NCBI RefSeq assembly: GCF_011050365.1
Contig: NZ_DRFV01000013.1
Coordinates: forward strand, 41,808-105,807
Source of the DNA: Pseudohongiella sp.
Lineage (GTDB): Bacteria > Pseudomonadota > Gammaproteobacteria > Pseudomonadales > Pseudohongiellaceae
Direction: 5' to 3'
Length of the DNA stretch: 64,000 nt
Below the pieces are notes generated by a model. That model was not told the origin of the DNA and did no database searches. It was given only the letters and a program-made list of their open reading frames with translations. This document shows, piece after piece, positions 1 to 7,966 of this stretch (its first letter is position 1; each line of letters opens with the position of its first letter). A program made the translations under genes and the position numbers.

Positions 1-335
1 TGGCAAGACTTAACGCCGCTGGCTCTGATTCTGACCTCGACCCGGAGCAGGTCAATGACCAGCAAGAAGACACTGGCACCGCCCCGGCCACGCTGACCGG
101 CACCGGGACTATCCAAAGCATCAGCGACAACCGCGTGACGCTGGACCACGGTCCCATACCTGCTCTGAATTGGCCTTCAATGGTCATGGGATTCCAGATC
201 ATGCCCGGCGTTGATCTGTCTGATGTCGCCGAAGGCGATCAGATCGAATTCGACTTTATGCCGATGCCTGCCGGCGGCTACAGCATCACGGCGCTGCGCC
301 CGGCGAAAACGTCAGGCCCGGGAGACACGCCATGA
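1..335 (+). CDS. cusB: C-terminal end of CusB-type RND adaptor with fused CusF copper-binding domain (partial)
   Basis: The reading frame is open from the window edge, so only the last ~110 residues are present. An acidic linker (rich in D, E, Q) is followed by a CusF-like OB-fold domain. The copper-ligand pattern is visible: His in VTLDHG, then Trp, Met and Met in NWPSMVMGF, matching the His/Trp/Met/Met site of CusF. Adaptors of the CusB family normally bridge the RND pump and the outer membrane channel. Here the metallochaperone is fused to the C-terminus instead of being a separate periplasmic protein, an arrangement known in other Proteobacteria. The stop overlaps the start of the next gene (ATGA), so the two are translationally coupled. 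The adaptor core lies outside the window, so the symbol rests on the CusF domain and the neighbour. Confidence 0.85.
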   Translation, partial: ARLNAAGSDSDLDPEQVNDQQEDTGTAPATLTGTGTIQSISDNRVTLDHGPIPALNWPSMVMGFQIMPGVDLSDVAEGDQIEFDFMPMPAGGYSITALRPAKTSGPGDTP

Positions 336-3300
336 TTGAAGCTGTCATTCGCGCCTCCCTGCGCAATCGCGGGCTGGTACTGGTTGCCGCCCTGCTGTTG
401 ACCATTGCCGGGTTGCTGAACCTGCGCACCATGCCAGTCGATGCCCTGCCCGATCTATCTGATGTCCAGGTCATCATCCGTACACCTTTTCCGGGGCAGG
501 CACCGCAGGTGGTCGAGGATCAGGTCACCTATCCGCTGACTACCGCCATGCTGTCGGTGCCCGGTGCGGAGACGGTGCGAGGATACTCGTTCTTTGGTGA
601 TTCCTACGTCTACATCATTTTCAGCGACGATACCGATCCCTATTGGGCGCGCAGCCGGGTACTGGAATACCTGAGTCAGGTCAGCTCGCGCCTGCCTGAC
701 GGCGTGGCACCGGCGCTGGGGCCCGATGCCACCGGTGTCGGCTGGGTCTACGAATACGCCCTGGTGGACAGAAGCAATCAACATGATCTGTCGCAATTGC
801 GCGCCATTCAGGACTGGTTTCTGAAATACGAACTGCAGACCGTGGCAGGTGTGTCAGAAGTTGCGTCAGTCGGTGGCATGGTCAAACAGTACCAGGTCAT
901 TGTTGATCCGGATCGGCTGAGTGCCTATGGCCTGACGCTGTCTGCGGTGAACCAGGCGATACGGGCCGGCAACCAGGAAGTGGGCGGTTCAGTCATCGAG
1001 ATGGCGGAAACCGAGTTTATGGTGCGGGCCACCGGTTACATTCAGGGCCTGGATGATCTGCGGGCCATTCCGTTAAAAGTCACACAGGACGGCACTGCGG
1101 TGCTGCTGGGTGATGTTGCCCGCGTGCAGACCGGCCCGCAGCTGCGCCGGGGTGTTGCCGACCTGAACGGTGAAGGCGAAGTGGCTGGAGGAATCGTGGT
1201 CATGCGCTCCGGTGAAAATGCCCAGGCAACCATCGCAGCTGTCAAGCAGCGCCTGAATGAGCTGCAGGCAAGCCTTCCCGATGGCGTGGAAGTGGTGCCC
1301 ACCTATGATCGCTCAGAGCTGATTGGCAGGTCGGTCGATAACCTATACACCAAACTGCTTGAAGAGTTTGCGGTGGTCGCTTTTATCTGCGCCCTGTTTT
1401 TGTTCCATCTACGCTCTTCGCTGGTGGCCATTGCCACACTGCCGCTTGGGATATTGGCGGCACTGCTGATCATGCGCGGCCAGGATCTTAACGCCAACAT
1501 CATGTCACTGGGCGGTATCGCCATTGCCATTGGCGCGATGGTTGATGGCGCCATTGTCATGATCGAGAACGTGCACAAACATCTGGAGCATGATCCCGAA
1601 AAGGCAAAAACCGATCGCTGGGGTGTCATTGCCAGGGCCTCTGCCGAAGTGGGTCCTGCCCTGTTTTTCTCACTGCTGATCATCACGTTCAGCTTTCTGC
1701 CGGTGTTCACCCTGGAGGCCCAGGAGGGGCGTCTGTTTGCGCCGCTGGCGTTCACCAAGACCTACGCGATGGCTGCCGCCGCTATTCTGTCAATCACTGT
1801 GGTGCCGGTACTGATGGGTTACCTGATTCGAGGCAAGATACTACCGGAAAACAAAAACCCGGTAAATCGACTGCTGGGCTGGATTTACCGGCCCGTGATC
1901 GGCATGGTCATGCGTGCGCCCTGGGTGATGGTCGCCGCCGGTATCCTGGTGATGACTTCAGCGATCTGGCCGCTGTCCCGACTCGGTTCGGAGTTCATGC
2001 CACCACTGGATGAGGGTGACTGGATGTACATGCCCACCACCCGACCTGGACTGTCCATCGGTGAGGCCACCCAGTTGCTGCAGCAGACCGACCGGCTGAT
2101 CAAGTCTGTGCCGGAAGTAGCACAGGTGTTCGGCAAGATCGGCCGCGCCGATACCGCCACCGATCCGGCGCCGCTAAGCATGATAGAGACCATCATCCGC
2201 TTCAAACCTGAGTCCGAATGGCGCGAGGGCATGACCATTGAGCGCATCCGCGAAGAGATCCGGCGCACGGTGGATCTGCCAGGCGTCACCAATGCCTGGG
2301 TTATGCCGATCAAGACCCGTATCGATATGTTGGCCACCGGTATCAAGACACCGGTGGGTATCAAGATCGGCGGTCCCGAATTGCCGGTCATACAGAATAT
2401 TGGTGCGGATATCGAGGCATTGCTACCGCAGGTGCAGGGAACCGCCAGCGTGTTTGCCGAACGGGTCGCCGGCGGGCGTTATGTTACCGTGGATATTGAC
2501 CGGGTGGCAGCGGCCCGCCATGGTCTGAATATCGACGAGGTGCAGGCAGTTGTTTCGTCGGCGATCGGCGGCATGAATGTTTCCGAAACCATTGAGGGCC
2601 TGGAGCGCTTCCCGATCAATGTGCGCTACCCGCAGGAAATCCGCAACTCGGTCGATGCCATCAGGGATCTGCCCGTATTAACATCGCAAGGGGCACGCAT
2701 TCGTCTGGGTGACGTGGCACATATAGAAATACAAGACGGACCACCGATGATAAAGAGCGAGAATTCGCGCCCTACCGGGTGGGTATATGTAGACATCGCC
2801 GAGCGTGATATTGGCTCTTATGTCCAGGCCGCACAGCAACACCTGGCGGACAATCTGGCCTTGCCCGCTGGCTATTCACTGACCTGGTCCGGACAGTACG
2901 AATACATGGAGCGGGCCAAGGAGCGGCTGACACTGGTGGTACCGCTGACCCTGCTGATAATCGCATTTCTGCTCTACATGGCGTTCCGCGGGCTGGCGGA
3001 AGTCTTGATCATCATGGCCACGCTGCCCATGGCGATTGCCGGCAGCAGCTGGCTACTGTGGTGGCTTGCCTTCGATCTGTCGGTCGCCGTCGCCGTTGGG
3101 TTCATCGCCCTGGCAGGTGTGGCGGTGGAAATCGGTGTCATCATGCTGATCTATCTGAACCAGTACCGCGCACGCTACCTGGCTGAGGCACGTGAACAAG
3201 GCGGCCCGACTGTGGAGGGCTTACGAGATGCGATTGCCAAAGGCGCACTGCAACGCCTGCGCCCTGTGGTAATGACCGTCGCGGCCATCACAGTGGGCCT

Positions 3301-3466
3301 GCTGCCCATCATGCAGGGGCACGGCACCGGCGGTGAAATCATGCAGCGCATAGCAACACCGATGGTGGGCGGCATGATCAGCACCCTGGTGCTGACCCTG
3401 CTGGTGTTGCCTGCAGTGTATTTTTTATGGCAAAGGTGGCAACTGCACTCTGAACTCCTGAAGTAG
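332..3466 (+). CDS. cusA: CusA/CzcA-family heavy-metal efflux RND permease
   Basis: This 1044-residue protein has full RND pump length: two sets of membrane helices separated by two large periplasmic loops. Asp405 in the TM4 stretch GAMVDGAIVMIEN corresponds to the essential proton-relay Asp of the heavy-metal branch. The segments MYMP, REGMT and RIDMLATGIK correspond to the parts of E. coli CusA that hold the methionines of its copper site, and a Met is kept in each. Together with the CusF-domain adaptor immediately upstream (4-nt ATGA overlap), copper or silver is the most likely substrate. The pump exports metal from periplasm or cytoplasm through a tripartite complex. The outer-membrane partner (CusC) is not in the window and may lie upstream. 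Zinc/cobalt specificity (CzcA) is the alternative but is less favoured by the Met pattern. Confidence 0.93.
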   Translation: MIEAVIRASLRNRGLVLVAALLLTIAGLLNLRTMPVDALPDLSDVQVIIRTPFPGQAPQVVEDQVTYPLTTAMLSVPGAETVRGYSFFGDSYVYIIFSDDTDPYWARSRVLEYLSQVSSRLPDGVAPALGPDATGVGWVYEYALVDRSNQHDLSQLRAIQDWFLKYELQTVAGVSEVASVGGMVKQYQVIVDPDRLSAYGLTLSAVNQAIRAGNQEVGGSVIEMAETEFMVRATGYIQGLDDLRAIPLKVTQDGTAVLLGDVARVQTGPQLRRGVADLNGEGEVAGGIVVMRSGENAQATIAAVKQRLNELQASLPDGVEVVPTYDRSELIGRSVDNLYTKLLEEFAVVAFICALFLFHLRSSLVAIATLPLGILAALLIMRGQDLNANIMSLGGIAIAIGAMVDGAIVMIENVHKHLEHDPEKAKTDRWGVIARASAEVGPALFFSLLIITFSFLPVFTLEAQEGRLFAPLAFTKTYAMAAAAILSITVVPVLMGYLIRGKILPENKNPVNRLLGWIYRPVIGMVMRAPWVMVAAGILVMTSAIWPLSRLGSEFMPPLDEGDWMYMPTTRPGLSIGEATQLLQQTDRLIKSVPEVAQVFGKIGRADTATDPAPLSMIETIIRFKPESEWREGMTIERIREEIRRTVDLPGVTNAWVMPIKTRIDMLATGIKTPVGIKIGGPELPVIQNIGADIEALLPQVQGTASVFAERVAGGRYVTVDIDRVAAARHGLNIDEVQAVVSSAIGGMNVSETIEGLERFPINVRYPQEIRNSVDAIRDLPVLTSQGARIRLGDVAHIEIQDGPPMIKSENSRPTGWVYVDIAERDIGSYVQAAQQHLADNLALPAGYSLTWSGQYEYMERAKERLTLVVPLTLLIIAFLLYMAFRGLAEVLIIMATLPMAIAGSSWLLWWLAFDLSVAVAVGFIALAGVAVEIGVIMLIYLNQYRARYLAEAREQGGPTVEGLRDAIAKGALQRLRPVVMTVAAITVGLLPIMQGHGTGGEIMQRIATPMVGGMISTLVLTLLVLPAVYFLWQRWQLHSELLK

Positions 3467-3669
3467 CCGCACGCAAGGCAAGGCCCCTTCAGCATCATCA
3501 GGTGGGGGCTGCCTCACCATCGGAGTGTTTCCGAACGCCATAATTAATCGTGAACATAGGACTGTTATTGTGGTCATGGGAATTCCCGCAAACTCCCGCA
3601 TTCTAACGGTTTCAAACCCGAGGACAGTCTACCTAAAGGATTTCAAACCATTGTTATAAAAGGAAATAT

Positions 3670-3746
3670 TGGCGCACCCGGAGAGATTCGAACTCCCGAC
3701 CAAGTGGTTCGAAGCCACCTACTCTATCCAGCTGAGCTACGGGTGC
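3670..3746 (-). tRNA. tRNA-Arg (anticodon TCG)
   Basis: The reverse complement folds as a 77-nt cloverleaf with encoded CCA. The acceptor GCACCCG pairs with CGGGTGC. The D arm is AGCTCAGCTGGATAGAGT. The anticodon arm is GGTGG-CTTCGAA-CCACT with anticodon TCG at the centre, reading CGA. The T arm contains GTTCGAATC. It lies 54 nt downstream of the diguanylate cyclase stop on the same strand. Its 3' end faces the cus genes. Confidence 0.95.
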
Positions 3747-3800
3747 GTGGGGCGGCATTATATAGGGAACTGCAGCGCAGGTCACCCGTCAACGCAGAGA

Positions 3801-6152
3801 TTATTCATCCTCATGTTGATAGAGCTGGAAATCGTTGCGACCCGAGCGTTTAACCTGATAGAGAGCGACATCGGCCTTGCGCAGCAGGTCTTCGGCAGAA
3901 TCCGGGTGGTGCGGGTCGAAGATGGCGATACCGACACTCAGCGACACCTTCAATTGCACGACCCCCGTATCGAATTCGTCGCGCATTGCGTTAAACACTT
4001 TGCGAGCCACCAGGGTGGCGTCCTCAGGCGCGCTGATTTCCGACAACAACAGCACAAATTCATCTCCCCCCTGACGCGCGAGGGTATCGGAGGTTCTCAC
4101 AACAGCGCTCAACTTTTCTGCTATCCATTTGAGCAATTCGTCACCAACGTCGTGACCATACGCATCATTGACATGCTTGAAATGGTCGACATCTATGAAC
4201 ATCAGCGCAAATGAACGCTTGTGCCTGCGACTCAGCGCCAGGGTCTGCGCCAGCCTTTCCTGCAACAGACGGCGGTTGGGCAAGCCGGTCAGGTCATCAT
4301 GACTGGCCTGATAAATCACACGTCTCTGCAGCTCCTTGCGCTCGGTAATATTTTCAATCTGCGCGATGTAATGTAATGGTTCTCCATTACCGTCTCTGAC
4401 CATTGAGGCACTGAGTACAATCCAGATGATGGAGCCATCCTTGCAAAAATAGCGCTTTTCCATCTGATAGCTGGGTATTTTACCGGCCGTCAGTGCTTCC
4501 AGATGCTGGAGATCAAGCTCGAGGTCATCAGGGTGGGTGATGTCCTGAAAGGTCAGTTTTAGCAGCTCGTCTTCATCATATTGCAACATATCCAGTATCG
4601 CCTGATTGACTTCCAGCCACTCGCCAGCCAGCCCCACCAGCGCCATACCGACTGCCGCACTTTCAAATGCACCCCGGAAGCGTTGATCACTTTCGCTTAG
4701 CGCCAGCTCCAGAGACTTCTGGCGGTCAATATCGGTATGAGTGCCGATAGTTCGCGCCGGCCTGCCGTCTTCAGTCCTGCTGATAATCGCACCGCGACCC
4801 AGTATCCAGCGCCAATGACCCTCTCGGGTTTTAAGCCGGTGTTCCAGACTGAAGTCTTTGGTTTTACCGGAGATAAAATCAGTAATGGTGGCCTCTGCAC
4901 GCTCCCGATCAAGCGGGTGTAGCAGACGTTGCCATTCTGAGAAATCATCCCTGATCTCATCATCGGCATAACCCAACATCGATTTCCACTCGGTATTGTA
5001 ATTGACCTCGTTAGTAAGGTTGTTCCAGTCCCAAACGCCATGCCCGGCGCCGGACAATGCTGATTTCCATCGAAACTCAGTCTCCAGCAGCTCCCTGTTC
5101 ATGACCTCTGCCCGTGCTTCTGCCCGCTCTCTGCCAGACGCGAGCGCCCAGGTCAGTATTGCCATCAGCACTGTAAACAGGGCGCCTATCGACAGCACAG
5201 CTTCCGGCTCGGTGTTTTCATGCGGCTGAATGAAACCTGCATCCGCTGCAAAACTGACGGTCCAGGTTTGCTGGGCAATATCGAGCTGCTCAGTACGTGA
5301 GAAAGGCAGATCACCAGCCGTCATCGATTCGGCCGCTGACGAATACAGCTGCGCCTCCACGCCCGGGTCAGTGCCATCGTAGATGGTCATCGCTATCTTT
5401 GAGTCATCCAACTGGATGCCTGCCATCAATATATCCATGCTGAACGGTGCGTAAACCCACCCGAGCAACTCATCGGAATTGTTTTCGGCGCCTGTGACTT
5501 CACTAGCATACAGAGCCAGATACAGCAGCACTCCGGCAATCGGGCCACGATCAACATCCTGCACCAGGCTTACCTTGCCGGACAGTGCCAGTGTGCCGCT
5601 GGTTCGCGCCCGGTCCATTGCCTCACGCCGGACCCGCTCGGAGTACATATCAAAGCCAAACGCGTTCAGATTATTGCCACTGAACGGTTCAATAAACAGT
5701 ATTGATGAATACGCGTCACGTTGGCCTTCAGGCCGCACTCTATATTGCGGAAAGCCAAATGCCTGCACCTCAGCAATATGCTGCTCCAGCCGCCCCGGTT
5801 CGATGTTCAGCGCATAGGCAATGCCCAGGATGCCCGGGTAGTTTTGCTGCAGATCCAGCTCTTCGGTGTAGGACCGAAACTCCTCGCGGCTGACATTCTC
5901 AGACGCAACAAAGAGGCCTTTGACGCCTCTGAGCACCTGCCCGTAAACCTGCATTCGCTCCCGAATAAGCTCCAGGCTGTCGCTGGTTTCTTCCTCAAAC
6001 CGGTCCTGATCCTCCAGTGTCACTACCACAACGGCGTTGCGCCAGGCCATCAGTGTCAGCAGCGTGCCAACAACCAGCACGCCTGCAACCAGCGATGATA
6101 TTCGGGTAACACGGAGCCATTTCTCGGAAAAAGTTCGTTTTCTATCCAGCAT
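3801..6152 (-). CDS. Membrane-anchored CHASE-PAS-PAS-GGDEF diguanylate cyclase
   Basis: I chose the ATG at 6152 (783 aa) because an AGAGG ribosome site lies just before it and it clears the end of the upstream gene by 10 nt; an upstream start at 6188 would overlap that gene. Order: N-terminal membrane helix (~10-35), periplasmic CHASE sensor (~60-290), second membrane helix, two PAS domains (~370-490 and ~495-615, each with a PAC-like end), then GGDEF. The GGDEF domain starts with DDLTGLPNRR and has an intact GGDEF at 695-699. An RxxD (RTSD, 686-689) sits exactly five residues upstream, the position of the product-inhibition I-site. It should therefore make cyclic di-GMP from two GTP and be feedback-inhibited. 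No EAL domain is present. The ligand sensed by CHASE is unknown. Confidence 0.92.
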   Translation of the reverse strand: MLDRKRTFSEKWLRVTRISSLVAGVLVVGTLLTLMAWRNAVVVVTLEDQDRFEEETSDSLELIRERMQVYGQVLRGVKGLFVASENVSREEFRSYTEELDLQQNYPGILGIAYALNIEPGRLEQHIAEVQAFGFPQYRVRPEGQRDAYSSILFIEPFSGNNLNAFGFDMYSERVRREAMDRARTSGTLALSGKVSLVQDVDRGPIAGVLLYLALYASEVTGAENNSDELLGWVYAPFSMDILMAGIQLDDSKIAMTIYDGTDPGVEAQLYSSAAESMTAGDLPFSRTEQLDIAQQTWTVSFAADAGFIQPHENTEPEAVLSIGALFTVLMAILTWALASGRERAEARAEVMNRELLETEFRWKSALSGAGHGVWDWNNLTNEVNYNTEWKSMLGYADDEIRDDFSEWQRLLHPLDRERAEATITDFISGKTKDFSLEHRLKTREGHWRWILGRGAIISRTEDGRPARTIGTHTDIDRQKSLELALSESDQRFRGAFESAAVGMALVGLAGEWLEVNQAILDMLQYDEDELLKLTFQDITHPDDLELDLQHLEALTAGKIPSYQMEKRYFCKDGSIIWIVLSASMVRDGNGEPLHYIAQIENITERKELQRRVIYQASHDDLTGLPNRRLLQERLAQTLALSRRHKRSFALMFIDVDHFKHVNDAYGHDVGDELLKWIAEKLSAVVRTSDTLARQGGDEFVLLLSEISAPEDATLVARKVFNAMRDEFDTGVVQLKVSLSVGIAIFDPHHPDSAEDLLRKADVALYQVKRSGRNDFQLYQHEDE

Positions 6153-6162
6153 AATCCTCTGC

Positions 6163-7740
6163 TCAGTTAACTGCTGCTCGCCGCACAAAGATCTGCGCCT
6201 GCACTGTCTGTGGGTCGGTCTCCGCAGGCAGTGTCAAGCCGGAGTCAACGTCTCGTGCCTGACCTGCAGCGAGTCCGCGCACGGCAATAGCACGACGAAC
6301 GCTCTCACGGCCAACTGAGGCCTGCAGTTCCAACTCGATCTCGGTGATGTCAACCGGTGCACGATTCACAACACGCACCTGGATTCTCCCACCTGACCCG
6401 ACAAACGCCTGCGCCTGAACGTAATTGCCAGGATTGTCCGATACGTCCAATCGCATATAGGAAGCCTGGGCCTGTGCGCCCAGCTCTCCCGGCGCCTGGG
6501 CGGCCTGTTCAAAATACTGCTTGGCAGCGCCGCGCTCGTTGGCCGCCAACGCCATCGTGCCCAGCTCATTCATCGCCAGCGCGGTGGGGAGCAAGTCGAC
6601 ACTGGCCTGCAGGTCGGCACGCGCCCGGTTTTCATTACCCTGACGGGAATACGCCAGGCCGCGGCCCAGGTAGTAGTCAAAATAGGCGTCATCGCGCGCC
6701 AGTGCCTGATTGTAAGTCTCAATGGCTGCGCTGTAACGACGCTGCATCAGTGCGACATCGGCCTTCAGACCGTAAAAACGGGCTTCCTGCGGCACCATGG
6801 CGATCGCGCTATCGAGTTTCTGCTCGGCTTCTTCTACCTTGTCCTCACGCAGCAGTGCGTAGGCTTCATCGAATGCCTCATAGGCGGGCTGGGTTTCACG
6901 CAGGCGTGCGGTGTGTTGCTGATAGCGCTGCTCGCCCAGCTCCCCATTGGTGTAACCTTCTGTCCGCAGTTGTGCAACCAATTGCCGGTTGTTCTGCACC
7001 CGCTCGGTTGATGGTGGGTGACTGGCAAAAAAGCCCTCCAGCCAGCCCGGGTTGTTACCCTCTGACAGGCGCACAAAGGCTTCCTGCAGGCTCACAGCGG
7101 CCGCCGGGTCGTAGCCGGCCTCGGCCATGTACCGTGTACCATACAGATCACCTTCGCGCTCGGCCTCGCGGCCATAACGCGTACTGACCAGCTGGGCGCC
7201 CAATTGTGCGCCGCCCACGATAACGCCGGCATATTCAGTGTTCTGGGCCGCCACTGAGGTGACCAGCAGTGCACCTTGCAGCAACATGCCCCGCTCCATC
7301 GATTGCGCGCCATGACGAGCGGCCGAGTGGACGACCTCATGCCCCAGCACAGCGGCCAGCTCCGCCTCATTGTCGAGTTCTGCCAACAATCCCCGGTTGA
7401 TGGCAATCTTGCCTCCGGGCAACGCCCACGCGTTGGGCACTGAGCTGTTCAGCACCACAAATTCATAAGGCAGATCGCGCGGGCTTTGCGCTGCCACGCG
7501 CTGGCCAACTTCACTGACGTAGGCGCTCAGCTCCGGATCAATATTCCATTGCCCGCCCTGGCTTTGCTGAGTCGGCCGGTAGTTCTCCTGGCCCAGGCTG
7601 ATTTCCTGGCGCTCGGACACAAAAGTCAGCTCACGGTCCCCCGTCACCGGATTTTCCGCACAGGTCGACAGCGTCAGGGCCAGGGCTGTCACCGTCAGGT
7701 GGTGCCATATATTGCTCTGAATGCTTGTCTTGTCAGCCAT
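6163..7740 (-). CDS. M48-family periplasmic zinc metalloprotease lipoprotein with TPR repeats (BepA-like)
   Basis: The ATG at 7740 is preceded by AGGAGTG at good spacing and opens a lipoprotein signal ending in LSTC, so the protein is 525 aa. The longer frame upstream adds a charged, non-signal segment and is rejected. The zinc motif HEVVH (His134, Glu135, His138) lies in the M48 catalytic domain (~60-300). The C-terminal half contains TPR-like helical repeats (~310-450), then a beta-rich tail. This is the architecture of BepA/YfgC, which cleans up misassembled outer-membrane proteins such as LptD. Homologues often differ in detail, so the symbol is left blank. It is the first gene of a two-gene minus-strand unit with the diguanylate cyclase. 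Confidence 0.9.
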   Translation of the reverse strand: MADKTSIQSNIWHHLTVTALALTLSTCAENPVTGDRELTFVSERQEISLGQENYRPTQQSQGGQWNIDPELSAYVSEVGQRVAAQSPRDLPYEFVVLNSSVPNAWALPGGKIAINRGLLAELDNEAELAAVLGHEVVHSAARHGAQSMERGMLLQGALLVTSVAAQNTEYAGVIVGGAQLGAQLVSTRYGREAEREGDLYGTRYMAEAGYDPAAAVSLQEAFVRLSEGNNPGWLEGFFASHPPSTERVQNNRQLVAQLRTEGYTNGELGEQRYQQHTARLRETQPAYEAFDEAYALLREDKVEEAEQKLDSAIAMVPQEARFYGLKADVALMQRRYSAAIETYNQALARDDAYFDYYLGRGLAYSRQGNENRARADLQASVDLLPTALAMNELGTMALAANERGAAKQYFEQAAQAPGELGAQAQASYMRLDVSDNPGNYVQAQAFVGSGGRIQVRVVNRAPVDITEIELELQASVGRESVRRAIAVRGLAAGQARDVDSGLTLPAETDPQTVQAQIFVRRAAVN

Positions 7741-7966
7741 GAAGGCACTCCTGTGCAATGAACCGGTTTCACGATTGTAATCTTCGTTAGAGTCGGCGGC
7801 AATCGCTCTGACCGCCGCGGCGCTGACACGTTCTGTTGCAGAACCACGCTTTCTCGTGCGTAACAAACGCGGTAATATCTCGGTCTGTCCTAATAACACC
7901 GTCTTTATAATTAGAAAAATCCCCGGAATAAATCACCATCTTTGCCCACGAAAGAGGAGAATCCGC

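Noticed and set aside
3467..3669. Possible att site or mobile element remnant between cusA and the tRNA
   Set aside because: No integrase and no copy of the tRNA 3' end were found; only short repeats.
3669..4214. Open frame starting MAHPERFELPT over the tRNA
   Set aside because: This is the classic artefact of reading a tRNA antisense; it also runs opposite to the GGDEF coding strand.
6153..6188. N-terminal extension of the diguanylate cyclase
   Set aside because: It overlaps the upstream gene, and a better start with AGAGG is at 6152.
7741..7899. N-terminal extension of the M48 protease
   Set aside because: A lipoprotein signal with ribosome site begins at 7740; the extension is charged and would displace the signal.
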